DNA from: Adineta vaga
Taxonomy: Eukaryota > Rotifera
Reading direction: 5' to 3'
NCBI GenBank assembly: GCA_021613535.1
Contig: CP075497.1
Span: forward strand, 4,092,001-4,156,000
DNA: 64,000 nucleotides
Shown here: positions 13,471 through 26,837 of the stretch, piece after piece
How positions within the stretch are numbered: position 1 is the first letter of the stretch
Layout of the letters: every line of letters starts with the position of its first letter
Notes under the pieces: generated by a model
Told to the model about the DNA's origin: nothing
Seen by the model: the letters and a program-made list of their open reading frames with translations, nothing else
Databases searched by the model: none
Program-made: the position numbers and the translations under genes

Positions 13471-13835
13471 TATCCTTAATTTAAATTAGACGAAAAAAAG
13501 TAATAAGATTTGTATTCTAGCAATTCAATTGCTTATAATCGCCATTTTTAGTAACGATGCCATAGGTCGACCTCTATAAAGGTTATAATGACATCGATAT
13601 AGAAAGAAAAACAACAAAAGTAAATTTATTTCAATCTTAATTTGTTTTTTCTTGTTTATTAGAAATATTTTTTTCTAGTTTTTTATTTAATAGTAGAAAC
13701 TCGATATATATATATCGATTCATTGATATGGTGGGAGTGGCCATGTTGATCAGACTTCTTACATGTTGTTCGATTATTTATTTTTCTCGTCATAACACAC
13801 GTTAACAAACTTTTCTTCTATATATTCAGATAGAA
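13471..13835. promoter_or_regulatory. Divergent promoter region, coiled-coil gene / AK3
   Basis: Head-to-head gap of 365 bp. It includes an AT-repeat hairpin-like stretch near 13697-13717. A strong acceptor (TTCAG, AG at 13828-13829) lies 6 nt before the AK3 ATG, so AK3 is probably trans-spliced or has a 5' UTR intron. Confidence 0.5.
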
Positions 13836-14739
13836 ATGTCTGCTAATATTGCTCGTCGATTAGTTATTTTGGGTGCTCCTGGTTCTGGCAAAGGTACAAT
13901 TGCTAGTCGAATTGTCAAAACCTATGGCATGCCACATATTGTCGTTGGAGATTTACTCCGTTCACATATTCAACGAAAGACCGGTAAGATGTTTTTTCTA
14001 GGACTTATTTTTCATAATAATCGTTTCTGTTTTGTTTATTTTTTAATATAGAGGAAAGCAAAACCATCAAAGAACATATTGATAAAGGTCTTCTTTTACC
14101 AGATGATCTTGTCCTAAAATTTGTTGCTGGTGAATTGAAAAAAATTCGCGAGAAAGGATTTTTACTTGATGGTAATAGAAATCATTCAATGTCTCATTCT
14201 ATTTTTGATTCGATTGATTTTCTCTAGGTTATCCTCGAACATTAAATCAAGCAAAATTATTAGACAAAGAAATGAAAGTTGATCATGTTGTTGCACTTAA
14301 TGTACCAGCTGATGAAATCGTCAATCGTTTAAAAGATCGATGGGTTCATGCATCAAGTGGTCGTGTTTATAATCTTCTTTGGAATCCACCTAAAGTTGCT
14401 GTACGTTAAAAAATAGAAAAAGGAATTCATTAAATACAATTTTCTCTTTCAGGGTAAAGATGATGAAACAGGCGAAGCGTTATCACAACGGGATGATGAT
14501 AAACCTGAAGTTATCCGTAGTCGATTAGATACTTATGACAAAAATACTAACCCAATTGCTGAATTTTATAAGTAAAGTTTCAAAATAGAACTTTTGATTT
14601 AATGGATTATTTTTCTATTTGTAGGAAGAAGGGTATTCTTCAAGAATTTCATGGACGTGAAAGTGATAAAATTTGGCCAGAAGTTAAAAAATATCTCGAT
14701 CGTGTGCTTAAAGAACCAGTACGAAAACAAGCTGCCTAA
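13836..14739 (+). CDS. AK3: GTP:AMP phosphotransferase, adenylate kinase 3
   Basis: Five exons (13836-13983, 14052-14171, 14228-14400, 14453-14571, 14625-14739) give 224 aa, the normal length for the family. It catalyses GTP + AMP to GDP + ADP in the mitochondrial matrix and recycles GTP from the citrate cycle. The P-loop is G-A-P-G-S-G-K-G near residues 13-20. The NMP-binding region has G-D-L-L-R. After G-Y-P-R-T, the LID domain has D-R-W-V-H-x-x-S-G-R-V-Y-N and later D-D-x-T-G-E-x-L-x-Q-R-x-D-D-K-P-E. The LID lacks zinc cysteines, as in AK3/AK4. The W-V-H plus Q-R-D-D-D signature favours AK3 over AK2. No clear N-terminal presequence is visible, which is also true of AK3 elsewhere. Confidence 0.93.
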
Positions 14740-15235
14740 GATAATTTATTAGACGAACTTATGCCCGCCACATATCTCTTTTCGTAGTGACTTTAAACAT
14801 TATTGCGAACTCTATGAACCTATTTTGTTCGCATAGTCTTAGTCGTTATATTTTAAAGTTGAAACGCGTGTTTTTCTTCTTTTTCCTTTTATAAAAAAAA
14901 ATACATATCCTCACAATGGTTCTACATTAAAACAGCAGAAACTAGTTTGTTGAAATAAGAAAAAAAGAAGTATTGAAGAACAAATTTTATCAGTGGTATT
15001 CAGTTCTTCTGTCAAGGACAAATATTCAAATGAATATTATAAATTATCTATCTTTACATTCTTTCTTTTGTGTTTTGAGAACAAGGGAATCAAATATCTA
15101 TCAAGATAACATATTGTTCATCTCTTTACCACATAACTACACGTATATGTATATATATATATATGATAATGGTAATCGTTTGCTTTTATAATTTACAAAA
15201 CAAGTACTAATAGAATACATTGTATACGATTTCAA
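14740..15235. other. Intergenic region with AT repeat
   Basis: 3' UTR of AK3 and 5' region of the next gene, both on the + strand. An (AT)n tract lies near 15147-15165. No other feature is seen. Confidence 0.5.
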
Positions 15236-17118
15236 ATGGAGGATGACCATTCTCATATTCTTTCAACAACATTTAATATGACATCGAATGAAGCACAAGA
15301 ACGATTGCATGCAATAATGACAAGTGATATGGCTGAAGCTATTGAACAAATTAGTCAAACATTAGAAGCATGTAGTGTGAAAAAAACTCGTTTACTTAGT
15401 CGACTTGATGATGTTGCTCGAGCAGTGGATGCCGTTCGAAATGAATGTAGTTGTATCGATACGACAATTGCGTAAGTTTAACATAATTGTCGAAGTTCTT
15501 TTCTTTTGTAATATATTTACTATTTATTTTAGAAGCAAAGTGTTGAATTTAAATAAAATAGCTACACAAATAGTTCAGCAAATGGCGCTTGTAAAAATTC
15601 CTGAACCACCACCGCCACCTGAACCAATTATGTTACCTCCAGTTGAAATTGATCTGTCAACTTTTCATGAACGATTCAATGGTCTTGATCATATGGTTAA
15701 TGATTTAAATAAACTTTTACGAGAAAAAGAAGAAACTGTTCTCTATGTTATTAATAAACGACCAGGTAATGGAGATATTTCTACAAGTGTTCATTCTCCT
15801 GTACGCTTAAAAAGTAAGGATGATTCAATTCTATTGATATTACAAATCATATTCTTTCATATAGATAAACGACATGATCGTCATGCAAATATTGATGATA
15901 GAATTTTAAAACTTCAAACATTAGTACGAAGTATTCAAACTGAAAATCAACATCGTTCAAAAGAAATTCATCTTCGACAACAACGATCAACAAAATTCTC
16001 ACGTGAACTTTCTCCACTCGATGATGAAGACGATAGTAGTCAAACTAATGGTCAAATCAATGGTCATCAAATACATGAAGATGAAGAAGATGAATCATCT
16101 CGTGGTTCAGATCAAACAACTGTTGGACCAAGTACATTGTATCTACAAGAAAGAACTGAAGATTTAACTACAAAACGGTCGAGTGTTCGTCGTTCGATTA
16201 CGAATAGTAATTATACGGATCGATCTCATAGTTTAACAACAACATCACCCACCCGAGATACAAGGGATAGTCGTGGCTTCGGTGAAGCACTAGCTTCAAA
16301 TGGAACTGATGTTATTTATTATGATTATGAACGAGAAATGATTTCTATAGTTGGTGCAGATGAATCTTCAGTGAAATTTCATCATGGCTTTGTTGTTGAT
16401 TTATGTTGGTGGGAACATAATAAAGAATGGTTAATTTTAAGTGAACAAGGTTTATATCGATGGAAAACTGGTGATTCAGATTATCGTGAAGGTTATGAAT
16501 TTTCTAATGGTGAAATTGGTTTTCGACGTATAGCTGTAACAAGTACAAGTATATTTTGTTTGTTTCGATATAGTCTTATGATACTTGAATTATCAAATTC
16601 AATGCAAATGAAACGTCTTCATGCACTTGCACCACCCGAAACTATCTATCGAAAATTAGCAGATATTTCTGTTAGAAAAGCAGTACAACCCGATGGAAGT
16701 GAAGAAGAAATATTAGGTATAGATTACAATTCGTTTTAGACAAAAATAAAATATGTTTTATTTTCTAATAGGCTTAATTTGGTTTGGTAGTGAATCTGGT
16801 ATACTTCTCGAAGAACGATTTGTCACTCCTCAAGTAAATAATACACATGAACGATTATTTCGGCATGTTGCTGTGCGACAAGGACGTTATGCACGTTTAG
16901 CTCCCTATAATAATGCTCGAGCTTGGCTAATTAGTAATACTGGGGCAGATGTTTTTTGGATTATTCACAATACAAATGTAACGGGCGGTCATTTAGAAAC
17001 TACAGCAACATGGGTTAAAGTTGACAACGGTATACCAGTTAATGCTGTTGATTCTACAAGTTCAACAGTATGCATTCGTCTTCAAAATGGCAAATTGGAA
17101 TTTCTCGATCCTGAATAA
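15236..17118 (+). CDS. Unrecognised protein: coiled-coil N-terminus, propeller-like C-terminus
   Basis: Four exons (15236-15471, 15533-15813, 15865-16716, 16772-17118) give 571 aa with intact phases. The N-terminal ~110 residues are helical (heptad-like Leu/Ile). Next come a Pro-rich patch (P-E-P-P-P-P-P-E-P, ~residues 105-115) and another helical stretch, then an acidic and Ser-rich linker (~residues 200-310). The C-terminal ~260 residues are rich in short beta-strand patterns with Trp and Gly (C-W-W-E-H, G-L-Y-R-W, L-I-W-F-G-S). These resemble WD40 or Tectonin-type propeller blades, but no canonical WD motif is present. I cannot name the family. Confidence 0.75.
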
Positions 17119-17579
17119 TGCAATATTTTTTCTTCAATATTTGTTTTCTTCTATCTTATTATCTATGATTTTGTCTTTTTTGCGCGTTCTATCTCAAACA
17201 AAATTCAATGAGGTCAAAATAGATAACTTCAATTGTATTGATTTTTCTTCTTTCCTTTGCCAAATGAATTGTTTGTGTTCGCTATACTTGGCGGGTGTCA
17301 ATTCGGACGAATGAATGTGTGGATAATTCGAAAGAAAAAGGAAGAAAAATCTTCACGCACGCAATAGCGCAGGAGTAGTATGAATGAAAAAAGGAAAACG
17401 AAAATTCTGCATTTTCGTTGGTTAATTCGAACACAATGCTCGTCCGTCATTACCGAACACAATGACCGCTGTCGTCCACAATTCGATATTCACATTAATG
17501 AATGAAAAGCTTTATCTAGAGTGAACAATAATTTTGTTCGATTTTTTTTCCTTTTTTTATTTTTCCATTCATAACAAAG
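17119..17579. promoter_or_regulatory. 5' region of Sox gene
   Basis: A 461-bp gap. Around 17300-17520 it contains less AT-rich sequence with repeated ATTCG/AACACAATG words (17440 and 17456 areas). It probably contains the Sox promoter and 5' UTR. Confidence 0.4.
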
Positions 17580-19167
17580 ATGGATTTATCATCATCACGA
17601 ATTTTGACTGCATCATCAATTACGAATACTTCATCAGGTGCTATTATTATTCCTGCTGTAAAGAATTCTTCAACTTTAAACAGAAATTCTTTGAATCCAG
17701 TACGTATTGGTGATGCTGCATTACAGAAAATGCGATCGATAACAACAACACCACCTGTTACATCAAATATGAATGATTCTTCGGATCAACAACCAGCTGT
17801 TTTTATTATGAATAATCTGAAAACTGAACCTCAACAAGCTCAACTACCACAACGAACAATAACGGTAAATCGTCTTCTATTTTCCAATAACAATCAAAAC
17901 AATACAACAACAACGACAACTGTTCCAACATCAGCAACAATTATTAATGGACAAAATGCAATTAATTTAGCGACATTAGTAAATAGTTTAAATACATTAA
18001 ATCAAATGGCATTATTACAATCAACAAATAATTCAACACAAAACAGCATTGCAAAACTTCTAGAAACGCCAATGCTATCAACAAATAATGTCGTCCAACA
18101 ACCACATGCTAATTAGTACCAGCTGTTACTCATCATGGTATTTACTTCTATAGTAAAAATAAAACGATTGATAATCTGATTTTTCTTTAGTTTCATCATC
18201 AGCAAATAAAGAAAATGAAAATACTCCTCCTCCATCACGAATTTCAACTATTCGTTCAACAAATGGTTTACCCACATCAGTTCAATCACCAGCAACAACA
18301 ACAACAAACGGCGCTCCTCAAAATGAAGCTTTCTTTGCTAAAACAAAAGTTCTCGTTGAATTATTAACATCACCAAGTACAGAACCGCCTTCTTGTTTTG
18401 GTTCATCATTAATCGAACCACAAACGCAAACACCATATTCTGATGCAACACGAACACGATCAAAGAAACGTATCAATCGTGTAAAACGACCTATGAATGC
18501 ATTTATGGTTTTTTCACAATTGGAACGTCGAAAAATCGTTCAATTAGCACCTGATATGCACAATGCTGAAATATCGAAATATTTAGGTGCACGTTGGAAA
18601 CGTTTGTCAGAAATTGAACGACGTCCATTTATTGATGAAGCTGAACGATTGAAAATGCTTCATTTACGTGAATATCCTGATTATAAATACAAACCACGAA
18701 AACGTGCTAAGAAAGGTTCATCACCTCCATCAAATACATCCCTTCCACATGGATCATCATCCATGGATACCACTGATACATCATCAGATGATTGTCCATT
18801 GAAAACGTCTCTTTTACCTGGAATGAATCAATTAGATGAAAATCTTTCAACATCAATTGACAATGATTTTGATGAAAATTCTTCATCAGCATTACTTTCC
18901 AGTACACTTGCATCATTAATCGATCCGAAATTAGGTCTATTTGGAAATAATACAAATTTTGATGATCCATCACTTTTTTCTTCATCCCAAAACGCTGCTA
19001 CAGGTGCATCATCAGCATCATCTCAACAAATCGATCCACTCCTTCTCGATGCACTTGCTTCAGCTGATCCACAAACTCAAGAAGCGTTTTTTAATCAATT
19101 ACAAATGCTTGGTGATTTTAAATTATGGGCTGACTTGGATTTATCAAATAGTGATCCAACTCTGTAA
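17580..19167 (+). CDS. SoxC-like HMG-box transcription factor, one-base frameshift at end of exon 1
   Basis: Exons are 17580-18137 and 18191-19167. The protein is a nuclear DNA-binding factor. The N-terminus is Ser/Thr/Asn/Gln-rich low complexity. The HMG box (about 18478-18700) starts K-R-P-M-N-A-F-M-V and has [20 protein letters not shown] and [10 protein letters not shown], the Sox4/11/12 (group C) pattern. The usual Trp after F-M-V is Phe (18511-18513). The Ser/Asp-rich tail resembles a SoxC activation domain. Exon 1's frame hits TAG at 18114-18116. Translation only reaches a good donor (18138) in the next frame, as L-V-P-A-V-T-H-H. One inserted nucleotide gives an intact 511-aa protein. 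Confidence 0.85.
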
Positions 19168-19546
19168 AGAAAACTCTTAACAAATGATAAACATTGAAAA
19201 AAAAATATATTACAGGACTTTGTAAATAAGTTTTTCTTTTCTTTCTATTTTGTTCAAATTCAAATAATTTGTTGGACGACTTCGGATGGGCTTGTTTTTC
19301 ACTCTAGAGTATTTTTTTCTCTCCTAGTTCGTTTTGACGAAAAATTAATTCAAAAATTCAACGTATTTTTTGTCTGTGTTTGTTTGACTCTAATAAAAAT
19401 TGATCTTGTCTTTTATCTAAATTTCTTATAATGAGAGAAAACGTCTTTGTTTCATGTTTAATAAAAAATCTTTAGAATAAAAAAAAGAGAGGCAACGGTC
19501 AATAAAAACGATTTATCTGACATAAGTTGAAGCAAAACTAGTCCGA
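19168..19546. other. Convergent 3' region, Sox / TGS1
   Basis: Tail-to-tail gap. AATAAA-type signals occur on both strands near 19390-19510. Nothing else is seen. Confidence 0.5.
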
Positions 19547-21712
<2,166 letters not shown>

Positions 21713-21726
21713 CGTTTATATTTAAT

Positions 21727-21728
21727 CT
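21727..21728 (-). promoter_or_regulatory. Acceptor AG before TGS1 start (candidate trans-splice site)
   Basis: On the minus strand a long T-run ends in TTTTTCAG, 14 nt upstream of the TGS1 ATG and within the 84-bp gap after the syntaxin stop. No room is left for a separate promoter. Confidence 0.55.
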
Positions 21729-21796
21729 GAAAAAAAAATAGATTTCTTCGAAATATCCCATGACACAGAAAAGAAAAACAACAATAAATAAGACAT

Positions 21797-22564
21797 TTAG
21801 AAGAAAAGAATTAAAATAATGATCAAGAAAAAGAGACCAACAGCAATGGAAAATAGACATGTATGTCCACCGACACCACCAGCAGATGTTCGAAACAAAT
21901 CTTTTGTTCGTTTAGTTAAATTTTCTACACGATTTTGACTACTGATCATATCATTATCGAGATTGTCTAACACACGAATATGATCTTCAAGTTCAAAATT
22001 AATATTTTTTGTTAGATTTTTCAACGAAATGATCGAATGATGCATATCATCAAGTTGTTCATCTTGTTTTCGAATAAGTTGATCTTCATTAAAATTTTCA
22101 TCATCTTGATGTTGATCAAGACGAATCGTTTCCATTTGTGATTCTTTCTTAATCGAAGGAATTTTATTTTTATAATAAGAATAATCTGCTTTCATTTGAC
22201 GAATAAAATCTTCACGTTCTTCAAATGATAAAGAAGAATTCGAATTGGAAGACAAGAAAACTTCTTCATTTTCTTTTGTATAATTAACTGTTAAACGTTT
22301 TTGTCCATCACTGAAATCATTCTCATTTTCCGATAAATTAAATAGAGGATTATTTACAGATTGATTTTCTGATGTCGTTGACGAAGTAGAACGAAGTAAT
22401 TGATTAACTTTTTGTAAATCATCAAGTGTACATGATATATGATTTAACAATTGATCAAGTTCATGTTGATCATAATGTGATAATTGAGAGATGGTTTGAA
22501 CACGCTGAAAAGATTGTTCAATATCTCGTTGGAGATAAATGAACGTATCGATTGTGGTGCTCAT
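21797..22564 (-). CDS. Syntaxin-6/10-like Qc-SNARE with His in the zero layer
   Basis: Single exon, 255 aa. The C-terminal SNARE motif (about residues 167-227) begins Q-D-E-Q-L-D-D-M and is followed by a Cys-containing juxtamembrane segment and a 17-18 residue hydrophobic anchor ending at the C-terminus. It is a tail-anchored protein facing the cytosol. Similarity to syntaxin-6/Tlg1 (L-K-N-x-x-x-x-I-x-x-E-L-E) suggests TGN-endosome fusion. The N-terminal ~55 residues look like a short helical bundle segment. Where family members have the ionic-layer Gln (E-L-E-E-Q), this protein has E-L-E-D-H, with His195 encoded at 21980-21982. The gene starts 144 bp after the UBA3 stop on the same strand. 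Confidence 0.82.
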   Translation of the reverse strand: MSTTIDTFIYLQRDIEQSFQRVQTISQLSHYDQHELDQLLNHISCTLDDLQKVNQLLRSTSSTTSENQSVNNPLFNLSENENDFSDGQKRLTVNYTKENEEVFLSSNSNSSLSFEEREDFIRQMKADYSYYKNKIPSIKKESQMETIRLDQHQDDENFNEDQLIRKQDEQLDDMHHSIISLKNLTKNINFELEDHIRVLDNLDNDMISSQNRVENLTKRTKDLFRTSAGGVGGHTCLFSIAVGLFFLIIILILFF

Positions 22565-22575
22565 GCCATGTAAAT

Positions 22576-22577
22576 CT
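22576..22577 (-). promoter_or_regulatory. Acceptor AG before syntaxin start (candidate trans-splice site)
   Basis: Minus-strand polypyrimidine run ending TTTCTCTAG, 11 nt upstream of the ATG and 132 nt after the UBA3 stop. It fits an SL addition site inside an operon. A cis 5' UTR intron is the alternative. Confidence 0.5.
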
Positions 22578-22708
22578 AGAGAAAAAAAGAGAAAGACAAT
22601 TGTTAGAATTAAGTCTATTCATAAATTCTAGTTCTTGATTGATGCGCTATGTTAATATAAAAGATAAAAGTAATATAAAAAAAAGAAGAGAAGTGTTATG
22701 TCAGTTAT

Positions 22709-24723
22709 TTATTTCGTTGTTGATGTTTCCATTGAACTAGTTAATGAAAGTATTACACGCATTGATGATGCACGAGCTGGATCACCGACAAGTAATTCTG
22801 CGTTATTATTTAATCCGAGTTCTATAAGAAAAACGCAAATGTTATTAAGAAATTGTTGATTGATTGATTTATTTTACCTTGTAATGTCATTTTAAGATGT
22901 GGTTTGGTTGCTTCACGCATTTGTTCTGTACTTGTCATGTATAAAGTTTTCGCATTTCCATTGATTTCTGTATAGATTAGTGGTGCAATCAATTGACTAA
23001 ATAGAATTGGTTTTTCTTTTGGTTGTAGAACGAAACAAAAAAGAATTAAAAGAAAATTTGTCTTACTATCTTTCTATAAGTACATCGATAAGTTCTTGAA
23101 ATTTTGCTGTTTCACTCATTTGAACTCGTACGGGAGTATTTGAACATATTGGACAATCATCTCTCTTTTCTGGTGGATAAGTTAACATATATATTCCTTC
23201 AATATCATTAAACATTGTATAATTATTCATTAACATAACAGAACTATTGTAAACAAACCAGATTGCAATTTAGATTAGAAACTTGAATATATTGACAACA
23301 TACCTTGTAGCTAGTTTAAAAACTTCCGTTGCACAAATTGATGCAATAACTGCATTCGTTGATGCAACAGCTGGAATGACACGTTTCACAACTCCTTGTG
23401 TAAATCGAAAATTAATACCAGTGATATTATGATCATTAGCTCGTTTAGTCGCATGTTCTACTATCCATTGAATATGTTCAATACTATCACCATCAATTTT
23501 AACATCTTTTTAAAGAAAATAAAAAAAGAAAAACAATTTAATTTTAATTAATTGTTATTTTATGATTGAATACCTTGACCAAATGGTTGTTCCTTTGGCC
23601 AAAGAATACTTGTAACCCATTCTACACAATGTTCTGGTAAACGTGGATTATTTGCAATTGTACATTGAGGAAAGTTAACCTAATTAGAAATTCAATTTCT
23701 TATCAAATGATCGATTTAAATTCAATAAACAAATTACTTGAGGAGGAAATAAATCCAATGTACATTCAATACAACTAGTAAATCCATGCATAATCACTCG
23801 TGCATTGCCTTTAAATCCTTCTGTTCCTCCATCAATCAAAGGTGTAATTGAACTTGGAATGATTTGATTGTCTTCATCATATTCAAGCATACTAACCTAT
23901 CATAAGCAACAAAACTTTATTTTTCGACTTTCACGATTTGTTTTCTTTTTTGAAACTTACCAGCATACTATTAATCCATCGACGAGCGACAACAGAATCT
24001 AATCCGCATACGATAATTCGAAATTCTGTAAACATAAAATACAATCGAAAAGGATTATATGAATTAGTATGATAAATGAAATATTACGAGAATAGAATGA
24101 TGCATCGAAATCTTGAATTTTATTCATATGTCTATGGATAAGGGAAGGAAGGACTGGATTGCATACTTATGATTAGAAACTATTCACATACGGTGTGACA
24201 TTACAATTTGGAATACGATTCATGATAAATTTTGCAGCCACTTCCGCTTTTGATTTACCAATATCAGCTTTTCTGCAAACGTAGATATAAAATAGTTTTT
24301 ATTTTTAGATTGTTTTTCATTCTTCTATTTACGTAAATAAAAATTGACGATTTAAATTCGCTAGATCAATTGTATCCATATCAATAATATCAATCTGATT
24401 AAAACCCATTAAAGCCTAATGAAAATCAACAAATCTAAGTTTGATTCGGAAGGAAAAAAACCAAAATTCTTATTTCATACTAAATCTTTTAATAGTTCAC
24501 AACCAAGACCACCGGCACCGATAATTAGAATTCTAGCAGATTCAATTGCTGCTAAAAGCTAAGAATATTCAATTATTACATATGATTGAGTAAGAATTTT
24601 AATCAGTCATACTTCAGAAGATGGTTCGAAGTTTGGATCTTTAAAAGGTCCAGATCGTTCAAGAATACGACGGAGATGAAGCCATCGTTGTTTTGTTGTC
24701 GAATCATCAGTTGGAACCGTCAT
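22709..24723 (-). CDS. UBA3: NEDD8-activating enzyme E1 catalytic subunit
   Basis: Twelve exons (24613-24723, 24481-24558, 24333-24415, 24192-24272, 24088-24131, 23961-24025, 23738-23896, 23574-23679, 23304-23505, 23067-23243, 22878-22996, 22709-22821) give 445 aa with exact phase closure. With NAE1 it adenylates NEDD8 and passes it to UBE2M, so it controls cullin-RING ligases. Motifs: nucleotide-binding [37 protein letters not shown]-x-x-C zinc ligands (C-I-E-C) and a second pair (C-P-I-C); and the catalytic Cys segment [15 protein letters not shown]. The C-terminal ~90 residues are the ubiquitin-fold E2-binding domain. FLFR of the family reads FLFT here. It heads the UBA3-syntaxin-TGS1 run. 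Confidence 0.94.
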
Positions 24724-25366
24724 CTGATAGAAAAATAAAAATGAAATAGTTTCTCTTTTCTTATCGAGATATTTTTCAGTCTACGATGCTTTGTTTTCTC
24801 TACGACCGATTTCAAACTAGACATGGGTAAAATATGGAAGGAAGAAATTTCTTTTCAACCAATTGAAATATAGATATCAGCAGTGTATGCATGCATGCAT
24901 GCAAGTTAAAGTGTCGATTGATCGATCAGATGTATTATATTAATAATTCAGTCACATTTGGATATAACTTCTCTTTTTTATAAGTGTTTATCAATAGCAA
25001 TCAAATGACAGACAGTCTGACAAAATAACGATTGATAAAACCGAGATTTTTCAAGGAAAACATATTTTGTGACTCAAATGATTGTACAACGGATATACAT
25101 TCTTATGCGAATATCGAATCATTTCGTACTTTTTGCAAAGTTCATGAGTATTCTATTTTCAAAACACAATGTGTCGACATATTCAAGACGGTTATCTTTG
25201 AAATGAATTGTTCTATAGCATACATACATAAGAATTCAACAACAGAGTGCAGACTGATATCATATCTGATAAGAAACGAATAAAAAAACTTTGTTTTCTC
25301 GTTGAATTATATCTGTAAGCATTCTTTTCTCTTGTTACTTTTTTTCAAAAACAATTAAAAACATCC
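24724..25366. promoter_or_regulatory. Divergent promoter region, UBA3 / SKAP-like
   Basis: Head-to-head gap of 643 bp. It contains four ATGC units at 24887-24902, which form a self-complementary tract. The ORF at 25032-25283 has no recognisable content. Confidence 0.45.
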
Positions 25367-26760
25367 ATGGATAGAATGAATCAAAATTTTCAAACATTTC
25401 TACAAAGTAATTTTCGATTATCTTTAGTTTAATGATTTATTCAGTTTTTTCAATATAGAAATCCATAATTGGCCTTCATCAACCATCGAAAAGACTACTC
25501 TCCTTCATATGCTTGAAGAATTCTGTCATAAGAATCCTGAATTACAAAACGTTTATGATGATGCATCTTTTACTAATGCAACTCATCATGTCGATGATGA
25601 TGATTATTCATTTGACAATGGATCCGGTACTGTTTTAAGTTCGTCAGTTGCTCCAAATACTAAAATAAATCCGAATAATCAACCTATAACAAATGAAATT
25701 CTTCATACGAAAAAAGAACGAAGTTTATCATCTTCAAATAATATTTTAGTGAAACTAGGAGATTTAACTGTCCGAAAAGGTAAATCAATATCCATGAAAA
25801 AATAACTTCAAGATAGAATTTACTATTTTATAGGTTCAGCAATTTTATCACTTTTATTAAAAAGTAAACATCAGATCGTCGTGATTCTATTCAGATTTAT
25901 TTATTTTAGAACATGGATATAAAACAAATGTTTATGGTGAATTATCGTATTCTTATCATTCGAATGAAAAACTCGTTTATTTAACAATTTATCAAAATCG
26001 AAAGAATCGTAAAACAATCCATACATTCATTTTAGATAATAGTAAGTCGACATCTCTTTTCCAAATATGAAAATCACTTATTGATTGAATACTTAGCTTG
26101 TTCATTTCTACGTGAAAATAAAAGAGAATTCCGATTTGAACATAGTTCAGCAATTGAATATGTAAGAATATCATAAATTATGAAAATCATGTTTCAAAGA
26201 TCTTATCTATTATTTAGTTTACAACAGAAACTGGTACTGCTGATTCATGGATTGAAGCATTTAGTAAAACGGTTAATGGAGACCATAGTGATAGTAAACA
26301 ATCAATTTAACACATGTTTTATTAGGATTATGTTCGATTTCGTATAATTTTAGTTGAAGAAGTCTATGAAATTCTTGATGAATCTATTTCAACTTCGGTA
26401 ATATTTCTTTATTTCATCAATGAATATCTTATATAAATCATTGATTAATTTTAGACATCATCAACATCAAATTATGATGACGAAACTTCTCCTGTTCGTC
26501 CACCACCTCGACCCACACGAACACCAAATCCTATTCTACCTGAAAATATCTACGTATGTCTCTATGATCATTATTCCACAACCAGTGATTCTCGTGAACT
26601 TGGATTTAATCGAGGTGATCTTTTGTATATCATCAATACAGATGGACCTAATTTTTATATTGCACGTCAATTAACACTTCCTATACATGATCATTATCAA
26701 AATCCGATAGGTCTTGTATATAAAGATTATATTCGACCAGCATATGAGAAAATTTCGTAA
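25367..26760 (+). CDS. SKAP-like adaptor: PH domain plus SH3 domain
   Basis: Eight exons (25367-25406, 25459-25779, 25834-25863, 25910-26041, 26097-26161, 26218-26293, 26354-26397, 26455-26760) give 337 aa. The exon at 25834-25863 is only 30 nt. After a short helical N-terminus and an Asp-rich linker comes a PH-like fold (~residues 115-235). It starts K-G-S-A-I-L-S-L and ends in the typical C-terminal helix with D-S-W-I-E-A-F. A Pro-rich segment (P-P-P-R-P) leads to an SH3 domain with L-Y-D-H-Y, E-L-G-F-N-R-G-D-L-L-Y-I and G-L-V-Y-K-D-Y-I. Domain order and the G-L-V-x-x-x-Y-I ending match Src-kinase-associated phosphoproteins, which link receptors to actin. The boundary 26294-26353 has an alternative donor, so a few residues there are uncertain. 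Confidence 0.78.
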
Positions 26761-26837
26761 ATAAAAAGAATATGTGAATGTTTTTTTTTTCAAATTTCTG
26801 TGTCAAATAAAAATCTTTCAATCAAATAAATAGAAAA
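26761..26837. terminator. Shared convergent polyadenylation region
   Basis: Only 77 bp separate the SKAP-like stop from the LRR stop on the other strand. AATAAA occurs at 26806-26811 and 26825-26830, so the + transcript's 3' end must lie close to or overlap the opposing gene. Confidence 0.5.

Noticed and set aside
25032-25283. 83-codon plus-strand ORF
   Set aside because: Lies in a divergent promoter gap, with no recognisable composition or splice signals.
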